Source of the DNA: Tolypocladium sp. Sup5 PDA-1
Taxonomy: Eukaryota; Ascomycota; Sordariomycetes; Hypocreales; Ophiocordycipitaceae
Direction of reading: 5' to 3'
Assembly (NCBI GenBank): GCA_000750105.3
Contig: JPHH03000105.1
Location: 1 to 55,578 of the forward strand
Length of the DNA: 55,578 nt
Every line of letters starts with the position of its first letter. Position 1 is the first letter of the stretch. The notes under the pieces were generated by a model, which had not been told where the DNA came from, did not search any database, and worked only from the letters and a program-made list of their open reading frames with translations. The position numbers were made by a program, and so were the translations under genes. Below are positions 21,704-32,793 of the stretch, piece after piece.

Positions 21704-22802
21704 CTACTCGGTCAAGCACTGGGATCCCATGATGGTGTGGTGGTAGTCAAACGCGTTGGCCATGCCGTAAAAGTGCGTCGCCGCGGCGAGCAGGACAAAC
21801 ATGTGGAAGATCTGGTGGGAGCTGCCCCAGATGTCGAACGAGCCCGGGAAGCTCCTCTCGGGCCACCGAACCTGTTTCAGCCAGTCAGCGGATCTCGATG
21901 TGAGTGGTTTCCGGGACGGTCTGCGACTCACCGCATAGAGGACTGCGCCAAAGATGTACATTGCGCCCTGGGCGATGACCCAGGATATGCCCATCCTGTC
22001 CTCGAGGCCCTGGTAGCCGTAGATGGTGACGCCGTGGATGACGGGGACGACGCCGGAGAGGCCGAGGCCGATGAACATGGCGGCTCGGTACGGTCGCCAT
22101 CTCGGCGTGCGGAACCGCTCGATCCAGGAGACGGCGGCGCATCCGACGCCGAGGAGGCATATCTAGCTGAAGTCAGTGGCCGGGGGGGAGCGAGGTTAAC
22201 AACACGAGTCGACTCACCAGCCCCAGGTACGCCGTGAGCAGCGCCGGCCTGCAAAAGAAGCCATAGTACAGGGCCGGCACGTAGCTCCCCACAATCAAGG
22301 CCACAATGCCCGTGTAGTCGAGCTTGTTCCCCCACCGCGCCACCTCCTCGCTGTGGTCGACGAGCGCGTGGAACGTGGCGCTCATGCCGAGGCACAGCAC
22401 CGCGCCGCCGAAGAAGCACGAGAAGACGAGCACGTCGGGCGCCGCGGCGGAGGCGTAGCGCGGGTGGATGACGCAGTAGAGGTACAGCGAGCCGGCGACG
22501 GCGACGACGGCGCCGACGAGGTGCGACCAGATGTTGACGGACTCGTTGTGCAGGTAGAAGAGCGAGCGCAGCGAGTGGCCGTACGAGGCGCGGATCTGGC
22601 GGTAGCCGGAGCGGATGAAGGCGTTGTCGCGGCGCCAGGCGGGCAGGTCGTCCCAGAGGAGGGTGAGGGTGTGCTCGGCCTTTTGCTCGAGCGTCCTGAC
22701 GGCGTTGACGAAGGTGTCTGTTGTTGTTGTTGTTGTTGATGATGATGATGGGCGGCGCTGGCGGAGGCCCGCTTGCGGGGGCTGAGAGCGTGAGCTGCTC
22801 AT
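21704..22802 (-). CDS. PAQR/hemolysin-III family membrane protein (Izh-like)
   Basis: Three exons, 22218-22802, 21932-22162 and 21704-21871, with introns of 55 and 60 bp, give 327 residues. After a low-complexity N-terminus (Ser/Thr runs) comes the conserved cytosolic FIRSGYRQI and the HNESVNIWSHLVGA box, then seven membrane helices. The zinc-site motifs of adiponectin-receptor/hemolysin-III proteins are present: SATFHALVDHS after helix 2 and SSHQIFHMFVLLA in the last helix. Yeast relatives (IZH genes) act in zinc, lipid and sterol homeostasis; some PAQRs have ceramidase activity. The 60-bp second intron is a multiple of three without a stop, so it could be retained as 20 extra residues. Confidence 0.9.
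22718..22749 (-). repeat. Trinucleotide microsatellite in PAQR N-terminus
   Basis: A run of (GTT)n followed by (GAT)n on the plus strand encodes poly-Thr and poly-Ser at the N-terminus of the PAQR protein. The frame is kept whatever the copy number. Confidence 0.8.
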
Positions 22803-23276
22803 TGCGTTTACAGAAGTGATTTGCCCAGTAGGATTGTATCAACACGGCAGAGAGAATGGCGATTGAATGCGAGTCGTGCTCTGTCTGGGAGGCTCTTCAT
22901 TATACAAGGTGCCAAGTGATGGCCGTCGAGGTAAATTTGTTGGGACTGGCTCCGCCCTCGTACCAATCGCGCGACCGCGGGTGAGCCGGGTGAGCCTTGT
23001 AGGCGTGTGTCGCGCGGCTGGGTGACCCCTGTAGGCCTGTAGAGGCAAAGCCATCAGTACCTAGGTAAGTCGTATCTCACGTGGCAGTGAGACACGCCAC
23101 CTCATCATGGAGGACGACCTCACCCACGCCGCAGGGCACCCGACTCATCCTGCCGGGGCAGGCACGGGCACGTGTTTACCCGGGTCTTCTTCCAGCTTCA
23201 TCATCTCCATCTTTTAAAGCACCATCGATGACACTCGGCATTCCATCGCTGCGGAGAGAGGCCTTGCTACCACGCA
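22803..23276. promoter_or_regulatory. Promoter region of PAQR gene
   Basis: 474 bp upstream of the minus-strand PAQR start, down to the stop of the UstYa-like relic. It contains an acctaggta box near 23058 and repeated gggtgagcc motifs (22979-23010). No coding sequence is supported. Confidence 0.35.
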
Positions 23277-23690
23277 CTACGGCTGCGTGACGACATCCGC
23301 GGTCGCGCCGCACATGAGCGTCTGCAGGACGGCGTAGATGCAGTGGTCGGTGTGCACCCGGTGGAGCGCCGGCAGCTCGCCGCCGGGATATCTGTCCGCA
23401 AAACAATACTGCCAGTGCACGTCGCGGCGGACCGCGTTGAGGCAGTGTATGATGTGCAGGATGTCGACCTCTGCGACGTGTGCCTCGTCCCCGAAGCCCC
23501 ATTCTGGCGTGAAACGCGCTGTGACGGACGGGTCCTTGCCCAGACGGATCACGTCCTCGGGTGCTGATGACGTGGGGAGCGAGGCTGCTGATGCGTTCCC
23601 ATGCGGCGTCGACTTCCGGCGACGGCGGCGCGCGGAAGAGCGAGTGATCCATGTCGATGGGGTACCTTTTGCTTGCTCGATATACGACGG
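23277..23690 (-). pseudogene. UstYa-like (DUF3328) protein, frameshifted and 5'-truncated
   Basis: The minus strand encodes the C-terminal part of a UstYa-family protein. The family's two HxxHC motifs are present as HIIHCLNAV and HTDHCIYAVLQTLMC. They are preceded by the usual PPSPEVDAAWERI and LGKDPSVTARFTPEWG segments. The N-terminal half (up to ...APHVIS) lies in one frame and the rest in the next, with the shift at about 23556-23562; no intron fits there. No cytosolic/transmembrane leader was found before about 23690, where the 3' end of the MFS gene begins. UstYa-type enzymes oxidise and cyclise fungal ribosomal peptides (ustiloxin, phomopsin, asperipin) and also act in other mycotoxin pathways. 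As it stands this copy should be inactive. Confidence 0.72.
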
Positions 23691-23766
23691 TACGACGCAG
23701 TCAGACGGAAAGTGTCGATGTTGGCTCTCGCAGCAACGGTCCTACTTGATACAGACCCCCTCCGCA

Positions 23767-25733
23767 CTATGGCCTCGTCACGCCGTCCCCAGACGTTTCC
23801 TCATCCAAAAATGCTCTGCACTCCTCGTCGCCCGGAGGGCTTTGAGAAGATCGTTGACCCAGCAGTTTAACTCGCGCCAACGCGAGCGTGGCGAGCCCGC
23901 ACAGGATAAACGAGAATACATATGGCATGCCTCTCCATATGCCCCCAAACCTCAAGCTCCAGCTAAACGTTCCTGCCACTACCGGGCCAGCAAGAAGGGA
24001 TCCTATCGTGTCCATAATAGCCAATGTCGTGAAAAGTGTGCCAATCATACGCGGCTCAACGAGCGAACTGACGAGCGAACGCGCGAAGGCGCCGAAGCCA
24101 GTCCCGAGAGTGTACACCACGAGGCCTTTTTTAAGGAGCAGGATGGTTATGTTAGCGTTTGGGTACTAAATCAGTTGGCCGTTGGCTCGGCCTGTTTACG
24201 AGCGAGAGCAAGTGGTTGACCCCTCCCCGGCAGGCCGAGCCAACGGGTAGAGGCAAAAGAATCGGATACCACTTACCGGTAATGACAACCCATAAGTTGG
24301 GTGCAACCACCAAGACAGCGAAACTAAGCATAAGAAGTGAAATACTTATACGCGCAAGCCGTAGGTCCTTCATCTTGGGCGTAACCTCTAGGCGCTTCAC
24401 AATAAAAGAGTCCAGCGCTGGGAGGAGGGTAGCACATGTGATTAGCTGAGCAAAGGACTTGCAGGATATGAGAAGGTTGGCCTGAAGAGAATGTTAGCAC
24501 TCGCTACGGGCACGTGCGTCAAAAAGTGCGGCAACGGACCTTGGAAATCGAGATGGAGTAGCGTGTCGAGATGTATTGTAAGAGAATGGTGAGTGATTGG
24601 CGAGAGTAGTCAACAACTAGGAACGAAATAACCAAGAACAGAATACTTTCGTTGTGGCCAATGTAAGATAGGGTGCTGGAGGCATGCTTCCATATTCCCG
24701 GTAGAGGTTCCATCGACATCTCGCCCCTGGGCGACGTGATAGAGTCGCTATCAGCCGAGTCGTCGCCCAACTTGTTGTTTCCTGCCTTTGGTGGAAGGGT
24801 CTCGGGGATCAAGGCAGACAATACAGTTGTTAAAATCGTGCATGCCAACGCAAAAGTGAGCGGAAGCCAAAGGCTGTTTTGCATCATCAACGTAGAGAGA
24901 GGCGGGCCGACCAGCTCGGAGACAATCAGGACGGCGTTTGTCTGGAATAGAATTCGGGATCTATAGCAATTGATGGCCTTGTTAGCGGGCCGACATGAGT
25001 TAGCATCAACAGCCGAGTACTATACGCACCGGTTCTGCTCCGTACTCGAGTCTGTCAGTACCATCATACATACAGCACTCGCAACAGTGCCGCCGCCACC
25101 AATAATCGTGAAGAGGGACGAGAGCCACATGAGTCTGAGTGGAAGCTCAAACCAGCCTACTCCTCACAAGGCCAAGGCAAGTATTAGTCGGGCAAAACTT
25201 CGGTCTGGATGCGAACTGGCGAGGGCGGATAGCCGTTCTCAGAGAGACTTACAAATGGACAAGACCCAGCACATTGCGAGCGATTGCCCGATCTTGCTCA
25301 AGAACATGACCGGCCGTCGTCCACGCTTATCGGCCAGGACGCCGTAGTACATGGCCAGCAAAAGCCCCGGAATGCCGTCGAAGAAGGCTTGCCATCCAAA
25401 CAGCTGAGCGACAGCATCTTGCACCTCGGGAGCCTTGCACCTATTCCCGCCGTCGGAGTCCGGCGTTCCCTGTGCCGATGAGTAGTACTTGCGGCACGCG
25501 ATATCCTCAAACAGCTGTGTCTGAGGCGCGATGCACATGACGTAACTCAAGCTATCGATGCCGAGCATCACCAGCATAACGATAATCGGCGTCCAGCGGG
25601 TAGTCTGCGCCGGGGTGCCGCCTGCGTCGGGGCTGGGAGCGCTGTTTTCTTCTCGCTGGTTCATTGTTGTGGCGGCGCTGTTGGCACTCGATGCTACCGT
25701 GCCGTAGCCCCGAAGTCTTTGCTTGGGCGGCAT
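23767..25733 (-). CDS. MFS transporter, last exon out of phase
   Basis: Exons 25253-25733, 25030-25156, 24540-24960 and 24277-24481 join cleanly (introns 96, 69 and 58 bp; the last uses a weak GTCCGT donor). They encode a major-facilitator protein: TM1 IIVMLVMLGIDSLSYVM, loop motif YGVLADKRGRRPVMF (the GxxxDrxGRR signature) and about nine further helices. The final segment, 23767-24165 (VYTLGTGFGAFARSL, then two helices), is clearly the same family. With the only good donor (GTAAGT at 24276) and acceptor (tttag before 24165), it is one base out of phase, which would end the protein early. That intron holds a perfect 16-bp inverted repeat. The solute is unknown; this SLC46-like subgroup often sits in secondary-metabolite clusters. 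Possibly a pseudogene. Confidence 0.8.
24179..24246. repeat. 68-bp hairpin inside an MFS intron
   Basis: A perfect 16-bp inverted repeat (ccgttggctcggcctg at 24179-24194, complement at 24231-24246) encloses a 36-base loop. It lies in the fourth MFS intron. Without it that intron would be about 43 bp instead of 111 bp, in line with its neighbours, so it may be a small inserted element. No clear target-site duplication is seen. Confidence 0.75.
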
Positions 25734-26097
25734 ATTGAAGAAGGAGACTCGCGACGGCTGCCTCGATGTGCGTTTTGGTGTCAAGGAAGGGAAATGCTGG
25801 ACACGAGAAGACGCAGCTTTGGTTCTGAGGCATACCCTGGCTTGTTTTGGCTCTAATACATCGTTGCACCAGTAATGGATGGCCCAACAGCTAACGCGCG
25901 TTGGCGCCCAGGATGGTACCTATCACTTCTGAGCTGCTTGGTTGGGTAGTGAGTGAGGCGTCAGCTCACGCATCGGCGTTGGCGAGAAGAGACTGAAGAC
26001 GACATCGGCAACAGATGTCTTTGCGTGTCTCAATAAACAGAGAGCTTCATTCTAAACAGCTAAAAAAAACAAACAGGACGGATCAATGGCGGCCAAA
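25734..26097. promoter_or_regulatory. Promoter region of MFS gene / 3' flank of ABC gene
   Basis: 364 bp between the ABC transporter stop (26098) and the MFS start (25733), both on the minus strand. An in-frame open stretch extends the MFS frame to 25784, but without an ATG. No other feature was recognised. Confidence 0.35.
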
Positions 26098-29000
26098 TCA
26101 TGACCTTGCTTTCTGCTGCCTGTGCGACGCGAATAGCTCGCACCTCGCTACAACTTCTGCGGCGGCGCCAAAGTCTACCAACATCCCCTGGTCCAAAACT
26201 GCAATCTTGTCATACTCTGCTGCGGACTCTGGCCTATGCAACACGGAGATAACTGTTTTCCCTCTGAGCCTCTCAGCGACAAGCCTCTCAGCTTTTATTG
26301 CCAATTCCTGATCAAGACTAGATAAAAATCAGTAATCCGTCATTTGCTTCAGTTGCGGGTGAGCAGCAATGCCTACCTGCTCGTGGCCTCGTCAAGAACG
26401 ACCAAGGAGCCGGGAGTTTGCGAGGCATTGAGGACCAGCCTGGCAATGGAGACGAGTTGGGCCTCGCCATTCGACAGACTGGCATCAATTCTCTTGCCGT
26501 CAAGGCCCCCAGAGGCGGCTATCTTTGACCAAACGTCTAGCTCCTTGAGCGTAGCAATGACTGCCTCGTCACTGTATCGGTCGTCGGGGTCAAGTTCTTG
26601 ACGAAACGTGAACGAGTCGATAAAGATATCCTGCGAAATAGCCCTGAACCGCTGTCTCAGGGCGACCATCTGAACAGTCGATATGTCTATACCATCAACG
26701 ACGATGCGTCCTATGGGCATGTCCAACATGCCCATGAACGTGAGCAGTAGCGTCGATTTCCCAGACCCTGTCCGCCCGCATACGGCCACTCTCTGACCAG
26801 GCAAGATTTCTAATGTAACTCCACGCAAGTTCCAACTGGGTTTCGAAGATTTGGAGTCGGTCATGTATGTAGCGAAGACATTCTCAAACTGCACGTGGCC
26901 CCGCTGTGGCCAATCCTGGTCGACGGCCGTGGTGACGGACAGTCCATCGCGCCTCTCGCTAGGAGTGTCACGTTCAAAGAGGGCAATACGAGAAATGGCC
27001 CCCAAAGAAGTCTCGAGAGATGTCCAGGCGATGATGAAGTTGGTCAGGGAAGAGCCCAGCGTCGTGACGTTGAGGAATGCCACGCCCACTGCGCCGGCGG
27101 CGACCTTGTCTCGTAGCGACACGGCCACTCCGGCGATTGCAACGGCGAGTCCCGCTACAACAAGCCCGAGGACGAGTTGCAGCCAGAGCTGTACCATGTA
27201 TAGTAGGTAGAAAGGCTCTTGAGACCGGTCCAGCTTCTCCCTGAACTTGAGGCGCATGGCATCGACCCAGCCGTTGGCGCGAATGGTCGCAAGGCCAGAG
27301 CAAGTCTCACCAAACTTGGTGTGCAGATCACCCTTCCATTCCAGATCCATGTGACGCAGCTGCTTCGAAGTGCGCAAGTAGACGCGCTGAATCAGGTACA
27401 GGGCAACTGCCAAGGCGGGCAGAACCGCAAGTGCTTCTCGCGCGACGAGATAAGAATCACCTGAAACACGGAGGAGAAGAGCTCCGCGCAAGTGTTGAAG
27501 AGATTGATGGGCAAGTAGCCGTCGACAAACATGAGATCCTGATTGAATCTATTCAGCAGGTTACCTGTGTCGATGCGACTGATGTAGGCAAAGGGGGCAC
27601 GCAGTGTCGACTGGAGGAGCGAGGAGTGAAGATCCGTGGCAGAAACTAGGACCACACCCAGCATGAGGTGCCTGTAAGGGTGCGTTGGTTAGCTGGGGCT
27701 ATGCCTTTGATCAGATGAAGACTCGAGAGAAGGAAACAACATACAGCACCCATATTGAAAGAAAAATTAAAGGAAACACCTCAAGCATGCCAAAGACACC
27801 AAGCCAATACCCGTTCCCGTGAGAATCACCTTCAGCCAGAGCGCTTGACCACCACTCGAGCCACAATTCTATCATGTACTTGCATCAGCAATTGTATTCT
27901 TCAAGTTGTTTAAACAGCCACGGGCTTACGAGGAAACTTGAATGTAAAGGCAAACATGACTCCTAGGACCAAAAATGTTGCCGTATTCAAGAACCCCATG
28001 GCGCGAATGTACCTCATGTACACGAGTTTGTCCGATATGGACTTGGATTTCGGGCTTTCTAGGTCCGATATTGACGGGCTATTGGCATCTTGAGAACCCG
28101 GATGCTTGGGCTCTACGTCTTCCTGCTCAACAGCGTCCCTGTTGATGCCGTTTGCCGAACTTGAGTCGCTGTATGGCGTTTCGTTCGCGGCATCGGTGGC
28201 GTGAATCTCGTCCAAGTGCTGGGCTGTGGAGAGCTGCAACTTTCCCTCATCGTCGATTTCGTAAATCTCATTGGCGAGACTGGAAATTTGCTCTGGACTG
28301 GTTAGTTCGCGAGCCATGTCAGTTCTCCGGGCTTCAGGTTGCACGCACTGTCATGTGTGGTGTAGATGACGGTTGTTCCCAGTCGCTGAAACAGTCCACC
28401 GGGTCCCAGAAGTCGCGTGGAGACGATTTGCCTCGTGGCGCGATCCAACGCACTGAACACATCGTCCAAGAGGACCACATGTTTCTTCGCTGCTACCGCG
28501 CGAGCAAGTGCCTGTAGAGAATCATCAAAACAGTGTAAGCGAAGAGTACTCGTGGCAATAGAGCAAGGTGGAGGATTACATACCAAGCGCTGGCGTTGTC
28601 CTCCACTCAATCTCACACCGTTGCTCCCAATCGTTCCAGTGCGGTAGTCCGAAAGAATGGCAATGTCATCAAGAGCGCAGCAATCTCGTACCTCTGCCTG
28701 CCACTTTGAGTCGCCCATGGTAGACAAATGTTGGGTCCAAGTCTCTTGGGCGGACGTATTCTCGAGCCACGGGACCTGGCCGCAATACGCAGTTCTATCA
28801 CGCAGCATTACCAATGAGCCGCTTGTCTGCTCGGATTCTCCAATGAGAGACCTCATGAGAAGTGACTTGCCAGATCCAGTGCGGCCGACGATGGCAACCT
28901 GGGAACCCGTTTTGATCCGAAGGCCAATATTGTGCAGGAAGGGGTTTCCCGATGACCATCCAAAGGAAGCATTCTCCAATGAGATGGCAATCCCTTTCTC

Positions 29001-31169
29001 AGTCTCGGACAGAGGTGCTGATGAACTCTCGTTGTGGGCACCAGAGCCAGCGGCGCGTACTGGCTCCGTCAGCTGGAGGAAGTCGTGGACTCGCTTGAGG
29101 CAGCCACAAGCCGAGCCAATCGCCGGCAAGGCCTGAAAGACGTGAATCAATGCGGAACCCACCAAGGATATCACCACCAGCGATGAAAACATCCTCGCGG
29201 CATCAAGCTCTACATGCCCAGCGCCGGAAATGCCGACATATGCGCCAAAGACCAGTAGCGGCGCCAGCGTCATCATGCTGTACGCTGTCAGGCGAATTAG
29301 CTATCCAGTTCCATCATCCGCTTTAATAAGTGTTGATGGGGAGACAAAACAAAGCAGTCGGCTTACACAGAAAGACGGATATCGTGATCAGGACTCGGAA
29401 GTACCGAGCAGATCGGATCTCGGTTGCCCTCAACTGCCGAATCGTCTGGCTGACTTTTTCTTCGCTTCCCATCATTTTCACGGCTTTGAGCGAGTCAAGA
29501 AGTCGCTTCGTGGCACCTATGCGTGTTTGCATTGCGCCAAACCAAACTTGTTGCTGAACGGTCAGCGTCTTGGAAGCCCAAGTGCAACAAACACCAGTAA
29601 CTTTTGTTGAATCAGTAATTTGCGAGCAGTCATAGTTATCTGCCCAACGTGCTCTGGAAACGTACTAAGTGCCAGGCCGAGGATGGTGATGCAGGAAATG
29701 CCAACCATGCGGTATAATAGATACGTTGCAAGGCCGGTCTCAACAAGGCCGGCTCCGACCTCGTAGAGGTATTCGATTCCGCCGACAATTCTTTGTACGT
29801 CGGAAATCATCATCATAGTCGCCTTGGATTCAATTTCGCTGTCCTCGCGGAGTCGAACAACCTTCTCAAATATGGTGACAACAAGCCCGCCTCGTAGAAC
29901 CGTCATCAGGCGGAAGACATGTCGCCAATACCAGCTTGTTGCTACCTGGCTTCATATTAGTGATGTTCCCATACATCAAAGGAAGACGGACGCGTCGTGG
30001 CTTACCGCAATGCCAACGTACACAAAAATACATGCGCCAATGAGTCCGTAGCCATTCCTTGTCGGCGAGTCATCAGAGAGGTACTGCAGCATTGCATCAG
30101 CCAGGAACGACTGCGAATAGGTGAAAGCTGTGAGAGCCAATCTTGGGACAATTGGCGACAGTGCATGTATTCCGACACATTTGACGGACAAGCGGAAGAG
30201 ACCAACGACAGATTTGATGTCTATCAGAGCCCAGCGGTCAGCTAACCATGTACCTTGCCGAGATCCACACGAAGAGCATGAATCAACTTGCCCTGATTAT
30301 TGCTTATCAGGTGTTGAAACCTGTCCGAAATACTCTCCGAGTACAGCAGCCCATCGATGGGAGTGAGATCCGCCGAGGCAAGGGATCTCTTATAGCCTGT
30401 ATGGAACAATCCATTAAGCCACAAGAAGAACGACTTGCTAATTGGCCCAGAGAGCTCTTCAGACGACATTTCAACCGGAGCATCCAAAAGAAGGGATGTC
30501 TTGTTCAAGGCCTCTAGGGAAAACAAGAGCGCCGTGACGATACAGTTGGCGGTGGCCATCCCTGCGGTGGGCTGGTCTGGCATCAACCAGTACGTCCTCG
30601 ACTTGGCGACTTCGAAGAGGACCGTGACAAAGAGATATGCCAGCAGCAATGACGAAGGGCGCAATGCCCTCTGGTTGTCATAGAAGCTGAGAACGAAGGT
30701 CAGGAGAGCTGCGATGAAGGCCATCACAGCGGCCGGCACAGAGGCAGTCGTTCGGGTGCCATGACCGATGCATTGCTCCACCAAGATGGCTATCCGTAAC
30801 GCAATCAGTGCCGCGGCGACTCCCTTTCGGAACCATTAGCATATCATGATACAGCAAGGGGCAACAGTGCGGCCTTACTAGCTTTGTGCTGCGCAGCCAG
30901 CCAGATCTCACCACGGCGCGCCGGGGGTACAGAGCGCCGATGCGGGCTAGAGCCAGGACAATGAAGACGATAGAGGGAACGATGGTAAGGATCCATTCCT
31001 CAAAACACAGAGTGAAGTCAAATTGCGACCGGCACCCGTGGACTGTAGGACCGAAACGGCGATCCGCTTCGTGCGGGCAACGGCCGCTGATGGGCTGCTG
31101 GGCGGCGGCAGCGTTACTAATCGCATCATGGAACCAGTGCGAGACAAAGGACATGACCGAGGAAGACAT
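26098..31169 (-). CDS. ABCC-type (MRP-like) ABC transporter, apparent frameshift
   Basis: Coding blocks from the ATG: 30879-31169, about 30259-30823, 30006-30220, 29595-29945, 29367-29553, 28584-29284, 28345-28511, 27930-28297, 27745-27868, 26377-27671, 26098-26317, adding up to about 1,494 residues. Order: TMD0 (N-terminal helices), TMD1, NBD1 (Walker A GRTGSGKS, signature LSGGQRQRL, Walker B VVLLDDVFSALD), an acidic linker (EQEDVEPKHP), TMD2, NBD2 (GRTGSGKS, LVVLDEAT). This is the full MRP layout of glutathione-conjugate and drug exporters. Two irregularities: exon 2 joins exon 3 in frame only with a GC donor (GCAAGG at 30258), and one base seems missing in TMD2 at about 27431-27441, where the frame changes between SSRE and ALAVLPALAVALY. 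The NBD2 signature is LSNGEAQ instead of LSGGQ. Confidence 0.83.
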
Positions 31170-31952
31170 GTCGCGGAAGCGTCCTGCGGCAACATGTAAC
31201 GCCGTGGTGGGACGGCAGGTATGAAGGAGGGAGAATGTAGTCCGTAGAAGGGGCGAAGGTGCTTCATACCTGCATGTGCTCCGTAAGGTAGGTATTGGTC
31301 AGACGCAAACCCCAGAACCAAGACGCCGCACATGTTAGCAGCTTAGCCGGGCCATCGTTTCCTTTCGAGTCACGGTAGAGCCAACAGCCACACATGCAGT
31401 TGAGGTAGCACGGACCCAACGAAGTCATGCGCAATAAGGCTAGCCTGAGAAGGACGACCACTGTGCGTAATCGCCATGCCGCCGTCAGAGCAGGTTCACG
31501 GACGCGTCGTCTCCTCAGTGGCTTCCGCAGCTGAAGGTAACGCAAGCCCAATTTAATGCCGGCATGTATTACGAGTACAGCTTATATGTAAATAGCTAGG
31601 AAATCCGCCTGCCACAACTACCAATCATAGTGCCTTCCCATTTCCCGGATCATGCTATGCGAGGGACTTTTTTTCTGCTGTTGGTTCAGGGTTGGGGGTG
31701 CTTGGGCATATGAGTACCACATGTGGGTTGATATCGGTCCGCCCCGTCGATCCCGTCCCCAGAATGGATAGCTGAATCTGTTGGTTGAGAGACGGCCTTG
31801 ACGGCTACGGCCGCTATCCCCGGTGATTGTGGACGCTGCAGTCATCTCTTGCTATTGTGTATTATTCCTCCTCTACACTAATTCTTTGTCTTCTGTCCAT
31901 CCTTGGCTAATTCGCAGAGCCATCTACTACCCATTTTTCTCTCTCAAGAACA
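31170..31952. promoter_or_regulatory. Divergent promoter region ABCC / bZIP
   Basis: 783 bp separate the divergent starts of the ABC transporter (31169, minus) and the bZIP gene (31953, plus). This head-to-head arrangement would suit a local regulator next to the exporter it controls, but that is inference. A pyrimidine-rich tract lies at 31860-31950. ORFs at 31264-31551 and 31618-31845 have no features. Confidence 0.4.
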
Positions 31953-32793
31953 ATGGATACCCGTGAGTATGAATCACGACGGAAATCGCAAAATCGGGAG
32001 GCGCAACGACGATATAGTAAGTTACACATTCCCACCATCATTGCCTCTGAAGCTGCAGACTCCGAGGTTCATTTGAGGTGCTTCTAGCGATTTGCCGCTG
32101 AATGAAGTCAACTATTAACAGGGCTTCCATACCAGGGCAGAGGCAAAAGGAGCGTTCCGGCGATGGCAACGCAGCCGGGGGGTCTACGGTCCCACCGACT
32201 TGCAAAGACTGGACGCACTTGAGATTAGCGGATGAAACCTACATGGTCGATTTTCTAGATTTCAATTCCGCTTTCATGGCTCCTTGTTTCGGCGATCTGA
32301 TGGTAGACTTATCCACGGAGGATATTCACGAGGGTGCTGTCCCAACGCCGAGCGTGCTGTCTACACACGACGTATGCTTCAGCATGACAACTCCAAACTC
32401 TTTTTCGGTGAGCCATCTTCCATTAAAAGTAAGTCGGTGCCGACTTGTGAGAGGCAATAAAACCGAAAGTCATGTCGAACCTGGACGCTGATGATATGGC
32501 GCGGCATGTTTGTACCATGTAGAGCTCAGGAGCCACGAGCGATAGCAGTGGCCAACAACTGCTCCACCGGAGAAACAAGACGTGACTCTGACACACAGCC
32601 TTTGCCAAAGTCTCATGCAAAGATGTATGACAAAGCTGCGCGAATGGCGGGTGACTTATCTCAACTGTACGACTTTGGCGTCGAGATGCAGCTCGCCTGG
32701 CCGGACGCGGAGCTCCATGGGTTGCTCACCTCGTTGAAGGGCAGGTTCCAAAGGGTTATATACATGGCAGCCAATACCTCCTCTCATGACTAG
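31953..32793 (+). CDS. Short bZIP-type transcription factor lacking a zipper
   Basis: Exons 31953-32016, 32136-32407 and 32530-32793 give 199 residues. Residues about 8-26 form a bZIP basic region of the fungal AP-1-like kind, SRRKSQNREAQRRYRQRQK, with the N-x7-R DNA contact motif; the first intron splits it. The acceptor at 32135 (accag) was chosen over the earlier aacag because only it continues the basic region. No leucine heptads follow; the next part is GSGD-type low complexity, then an acidic, hydrophobic stretch (YMVDFLDFNSAFM) and a C-terminal helical part. Introns of 119 and 122 bp are longer than is usual here. It may be a naturally short regulator or a degenerate copy. It is divergent to the ABCC transporter. 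Confidence 0.62.

Noticed and set aside
32017..32125. Earlier acceptor (aacag) for the first bZIP intron
   Set aside because: It breaks the basic region; the acceptor 15 bases downstream continues it with RQRQK.
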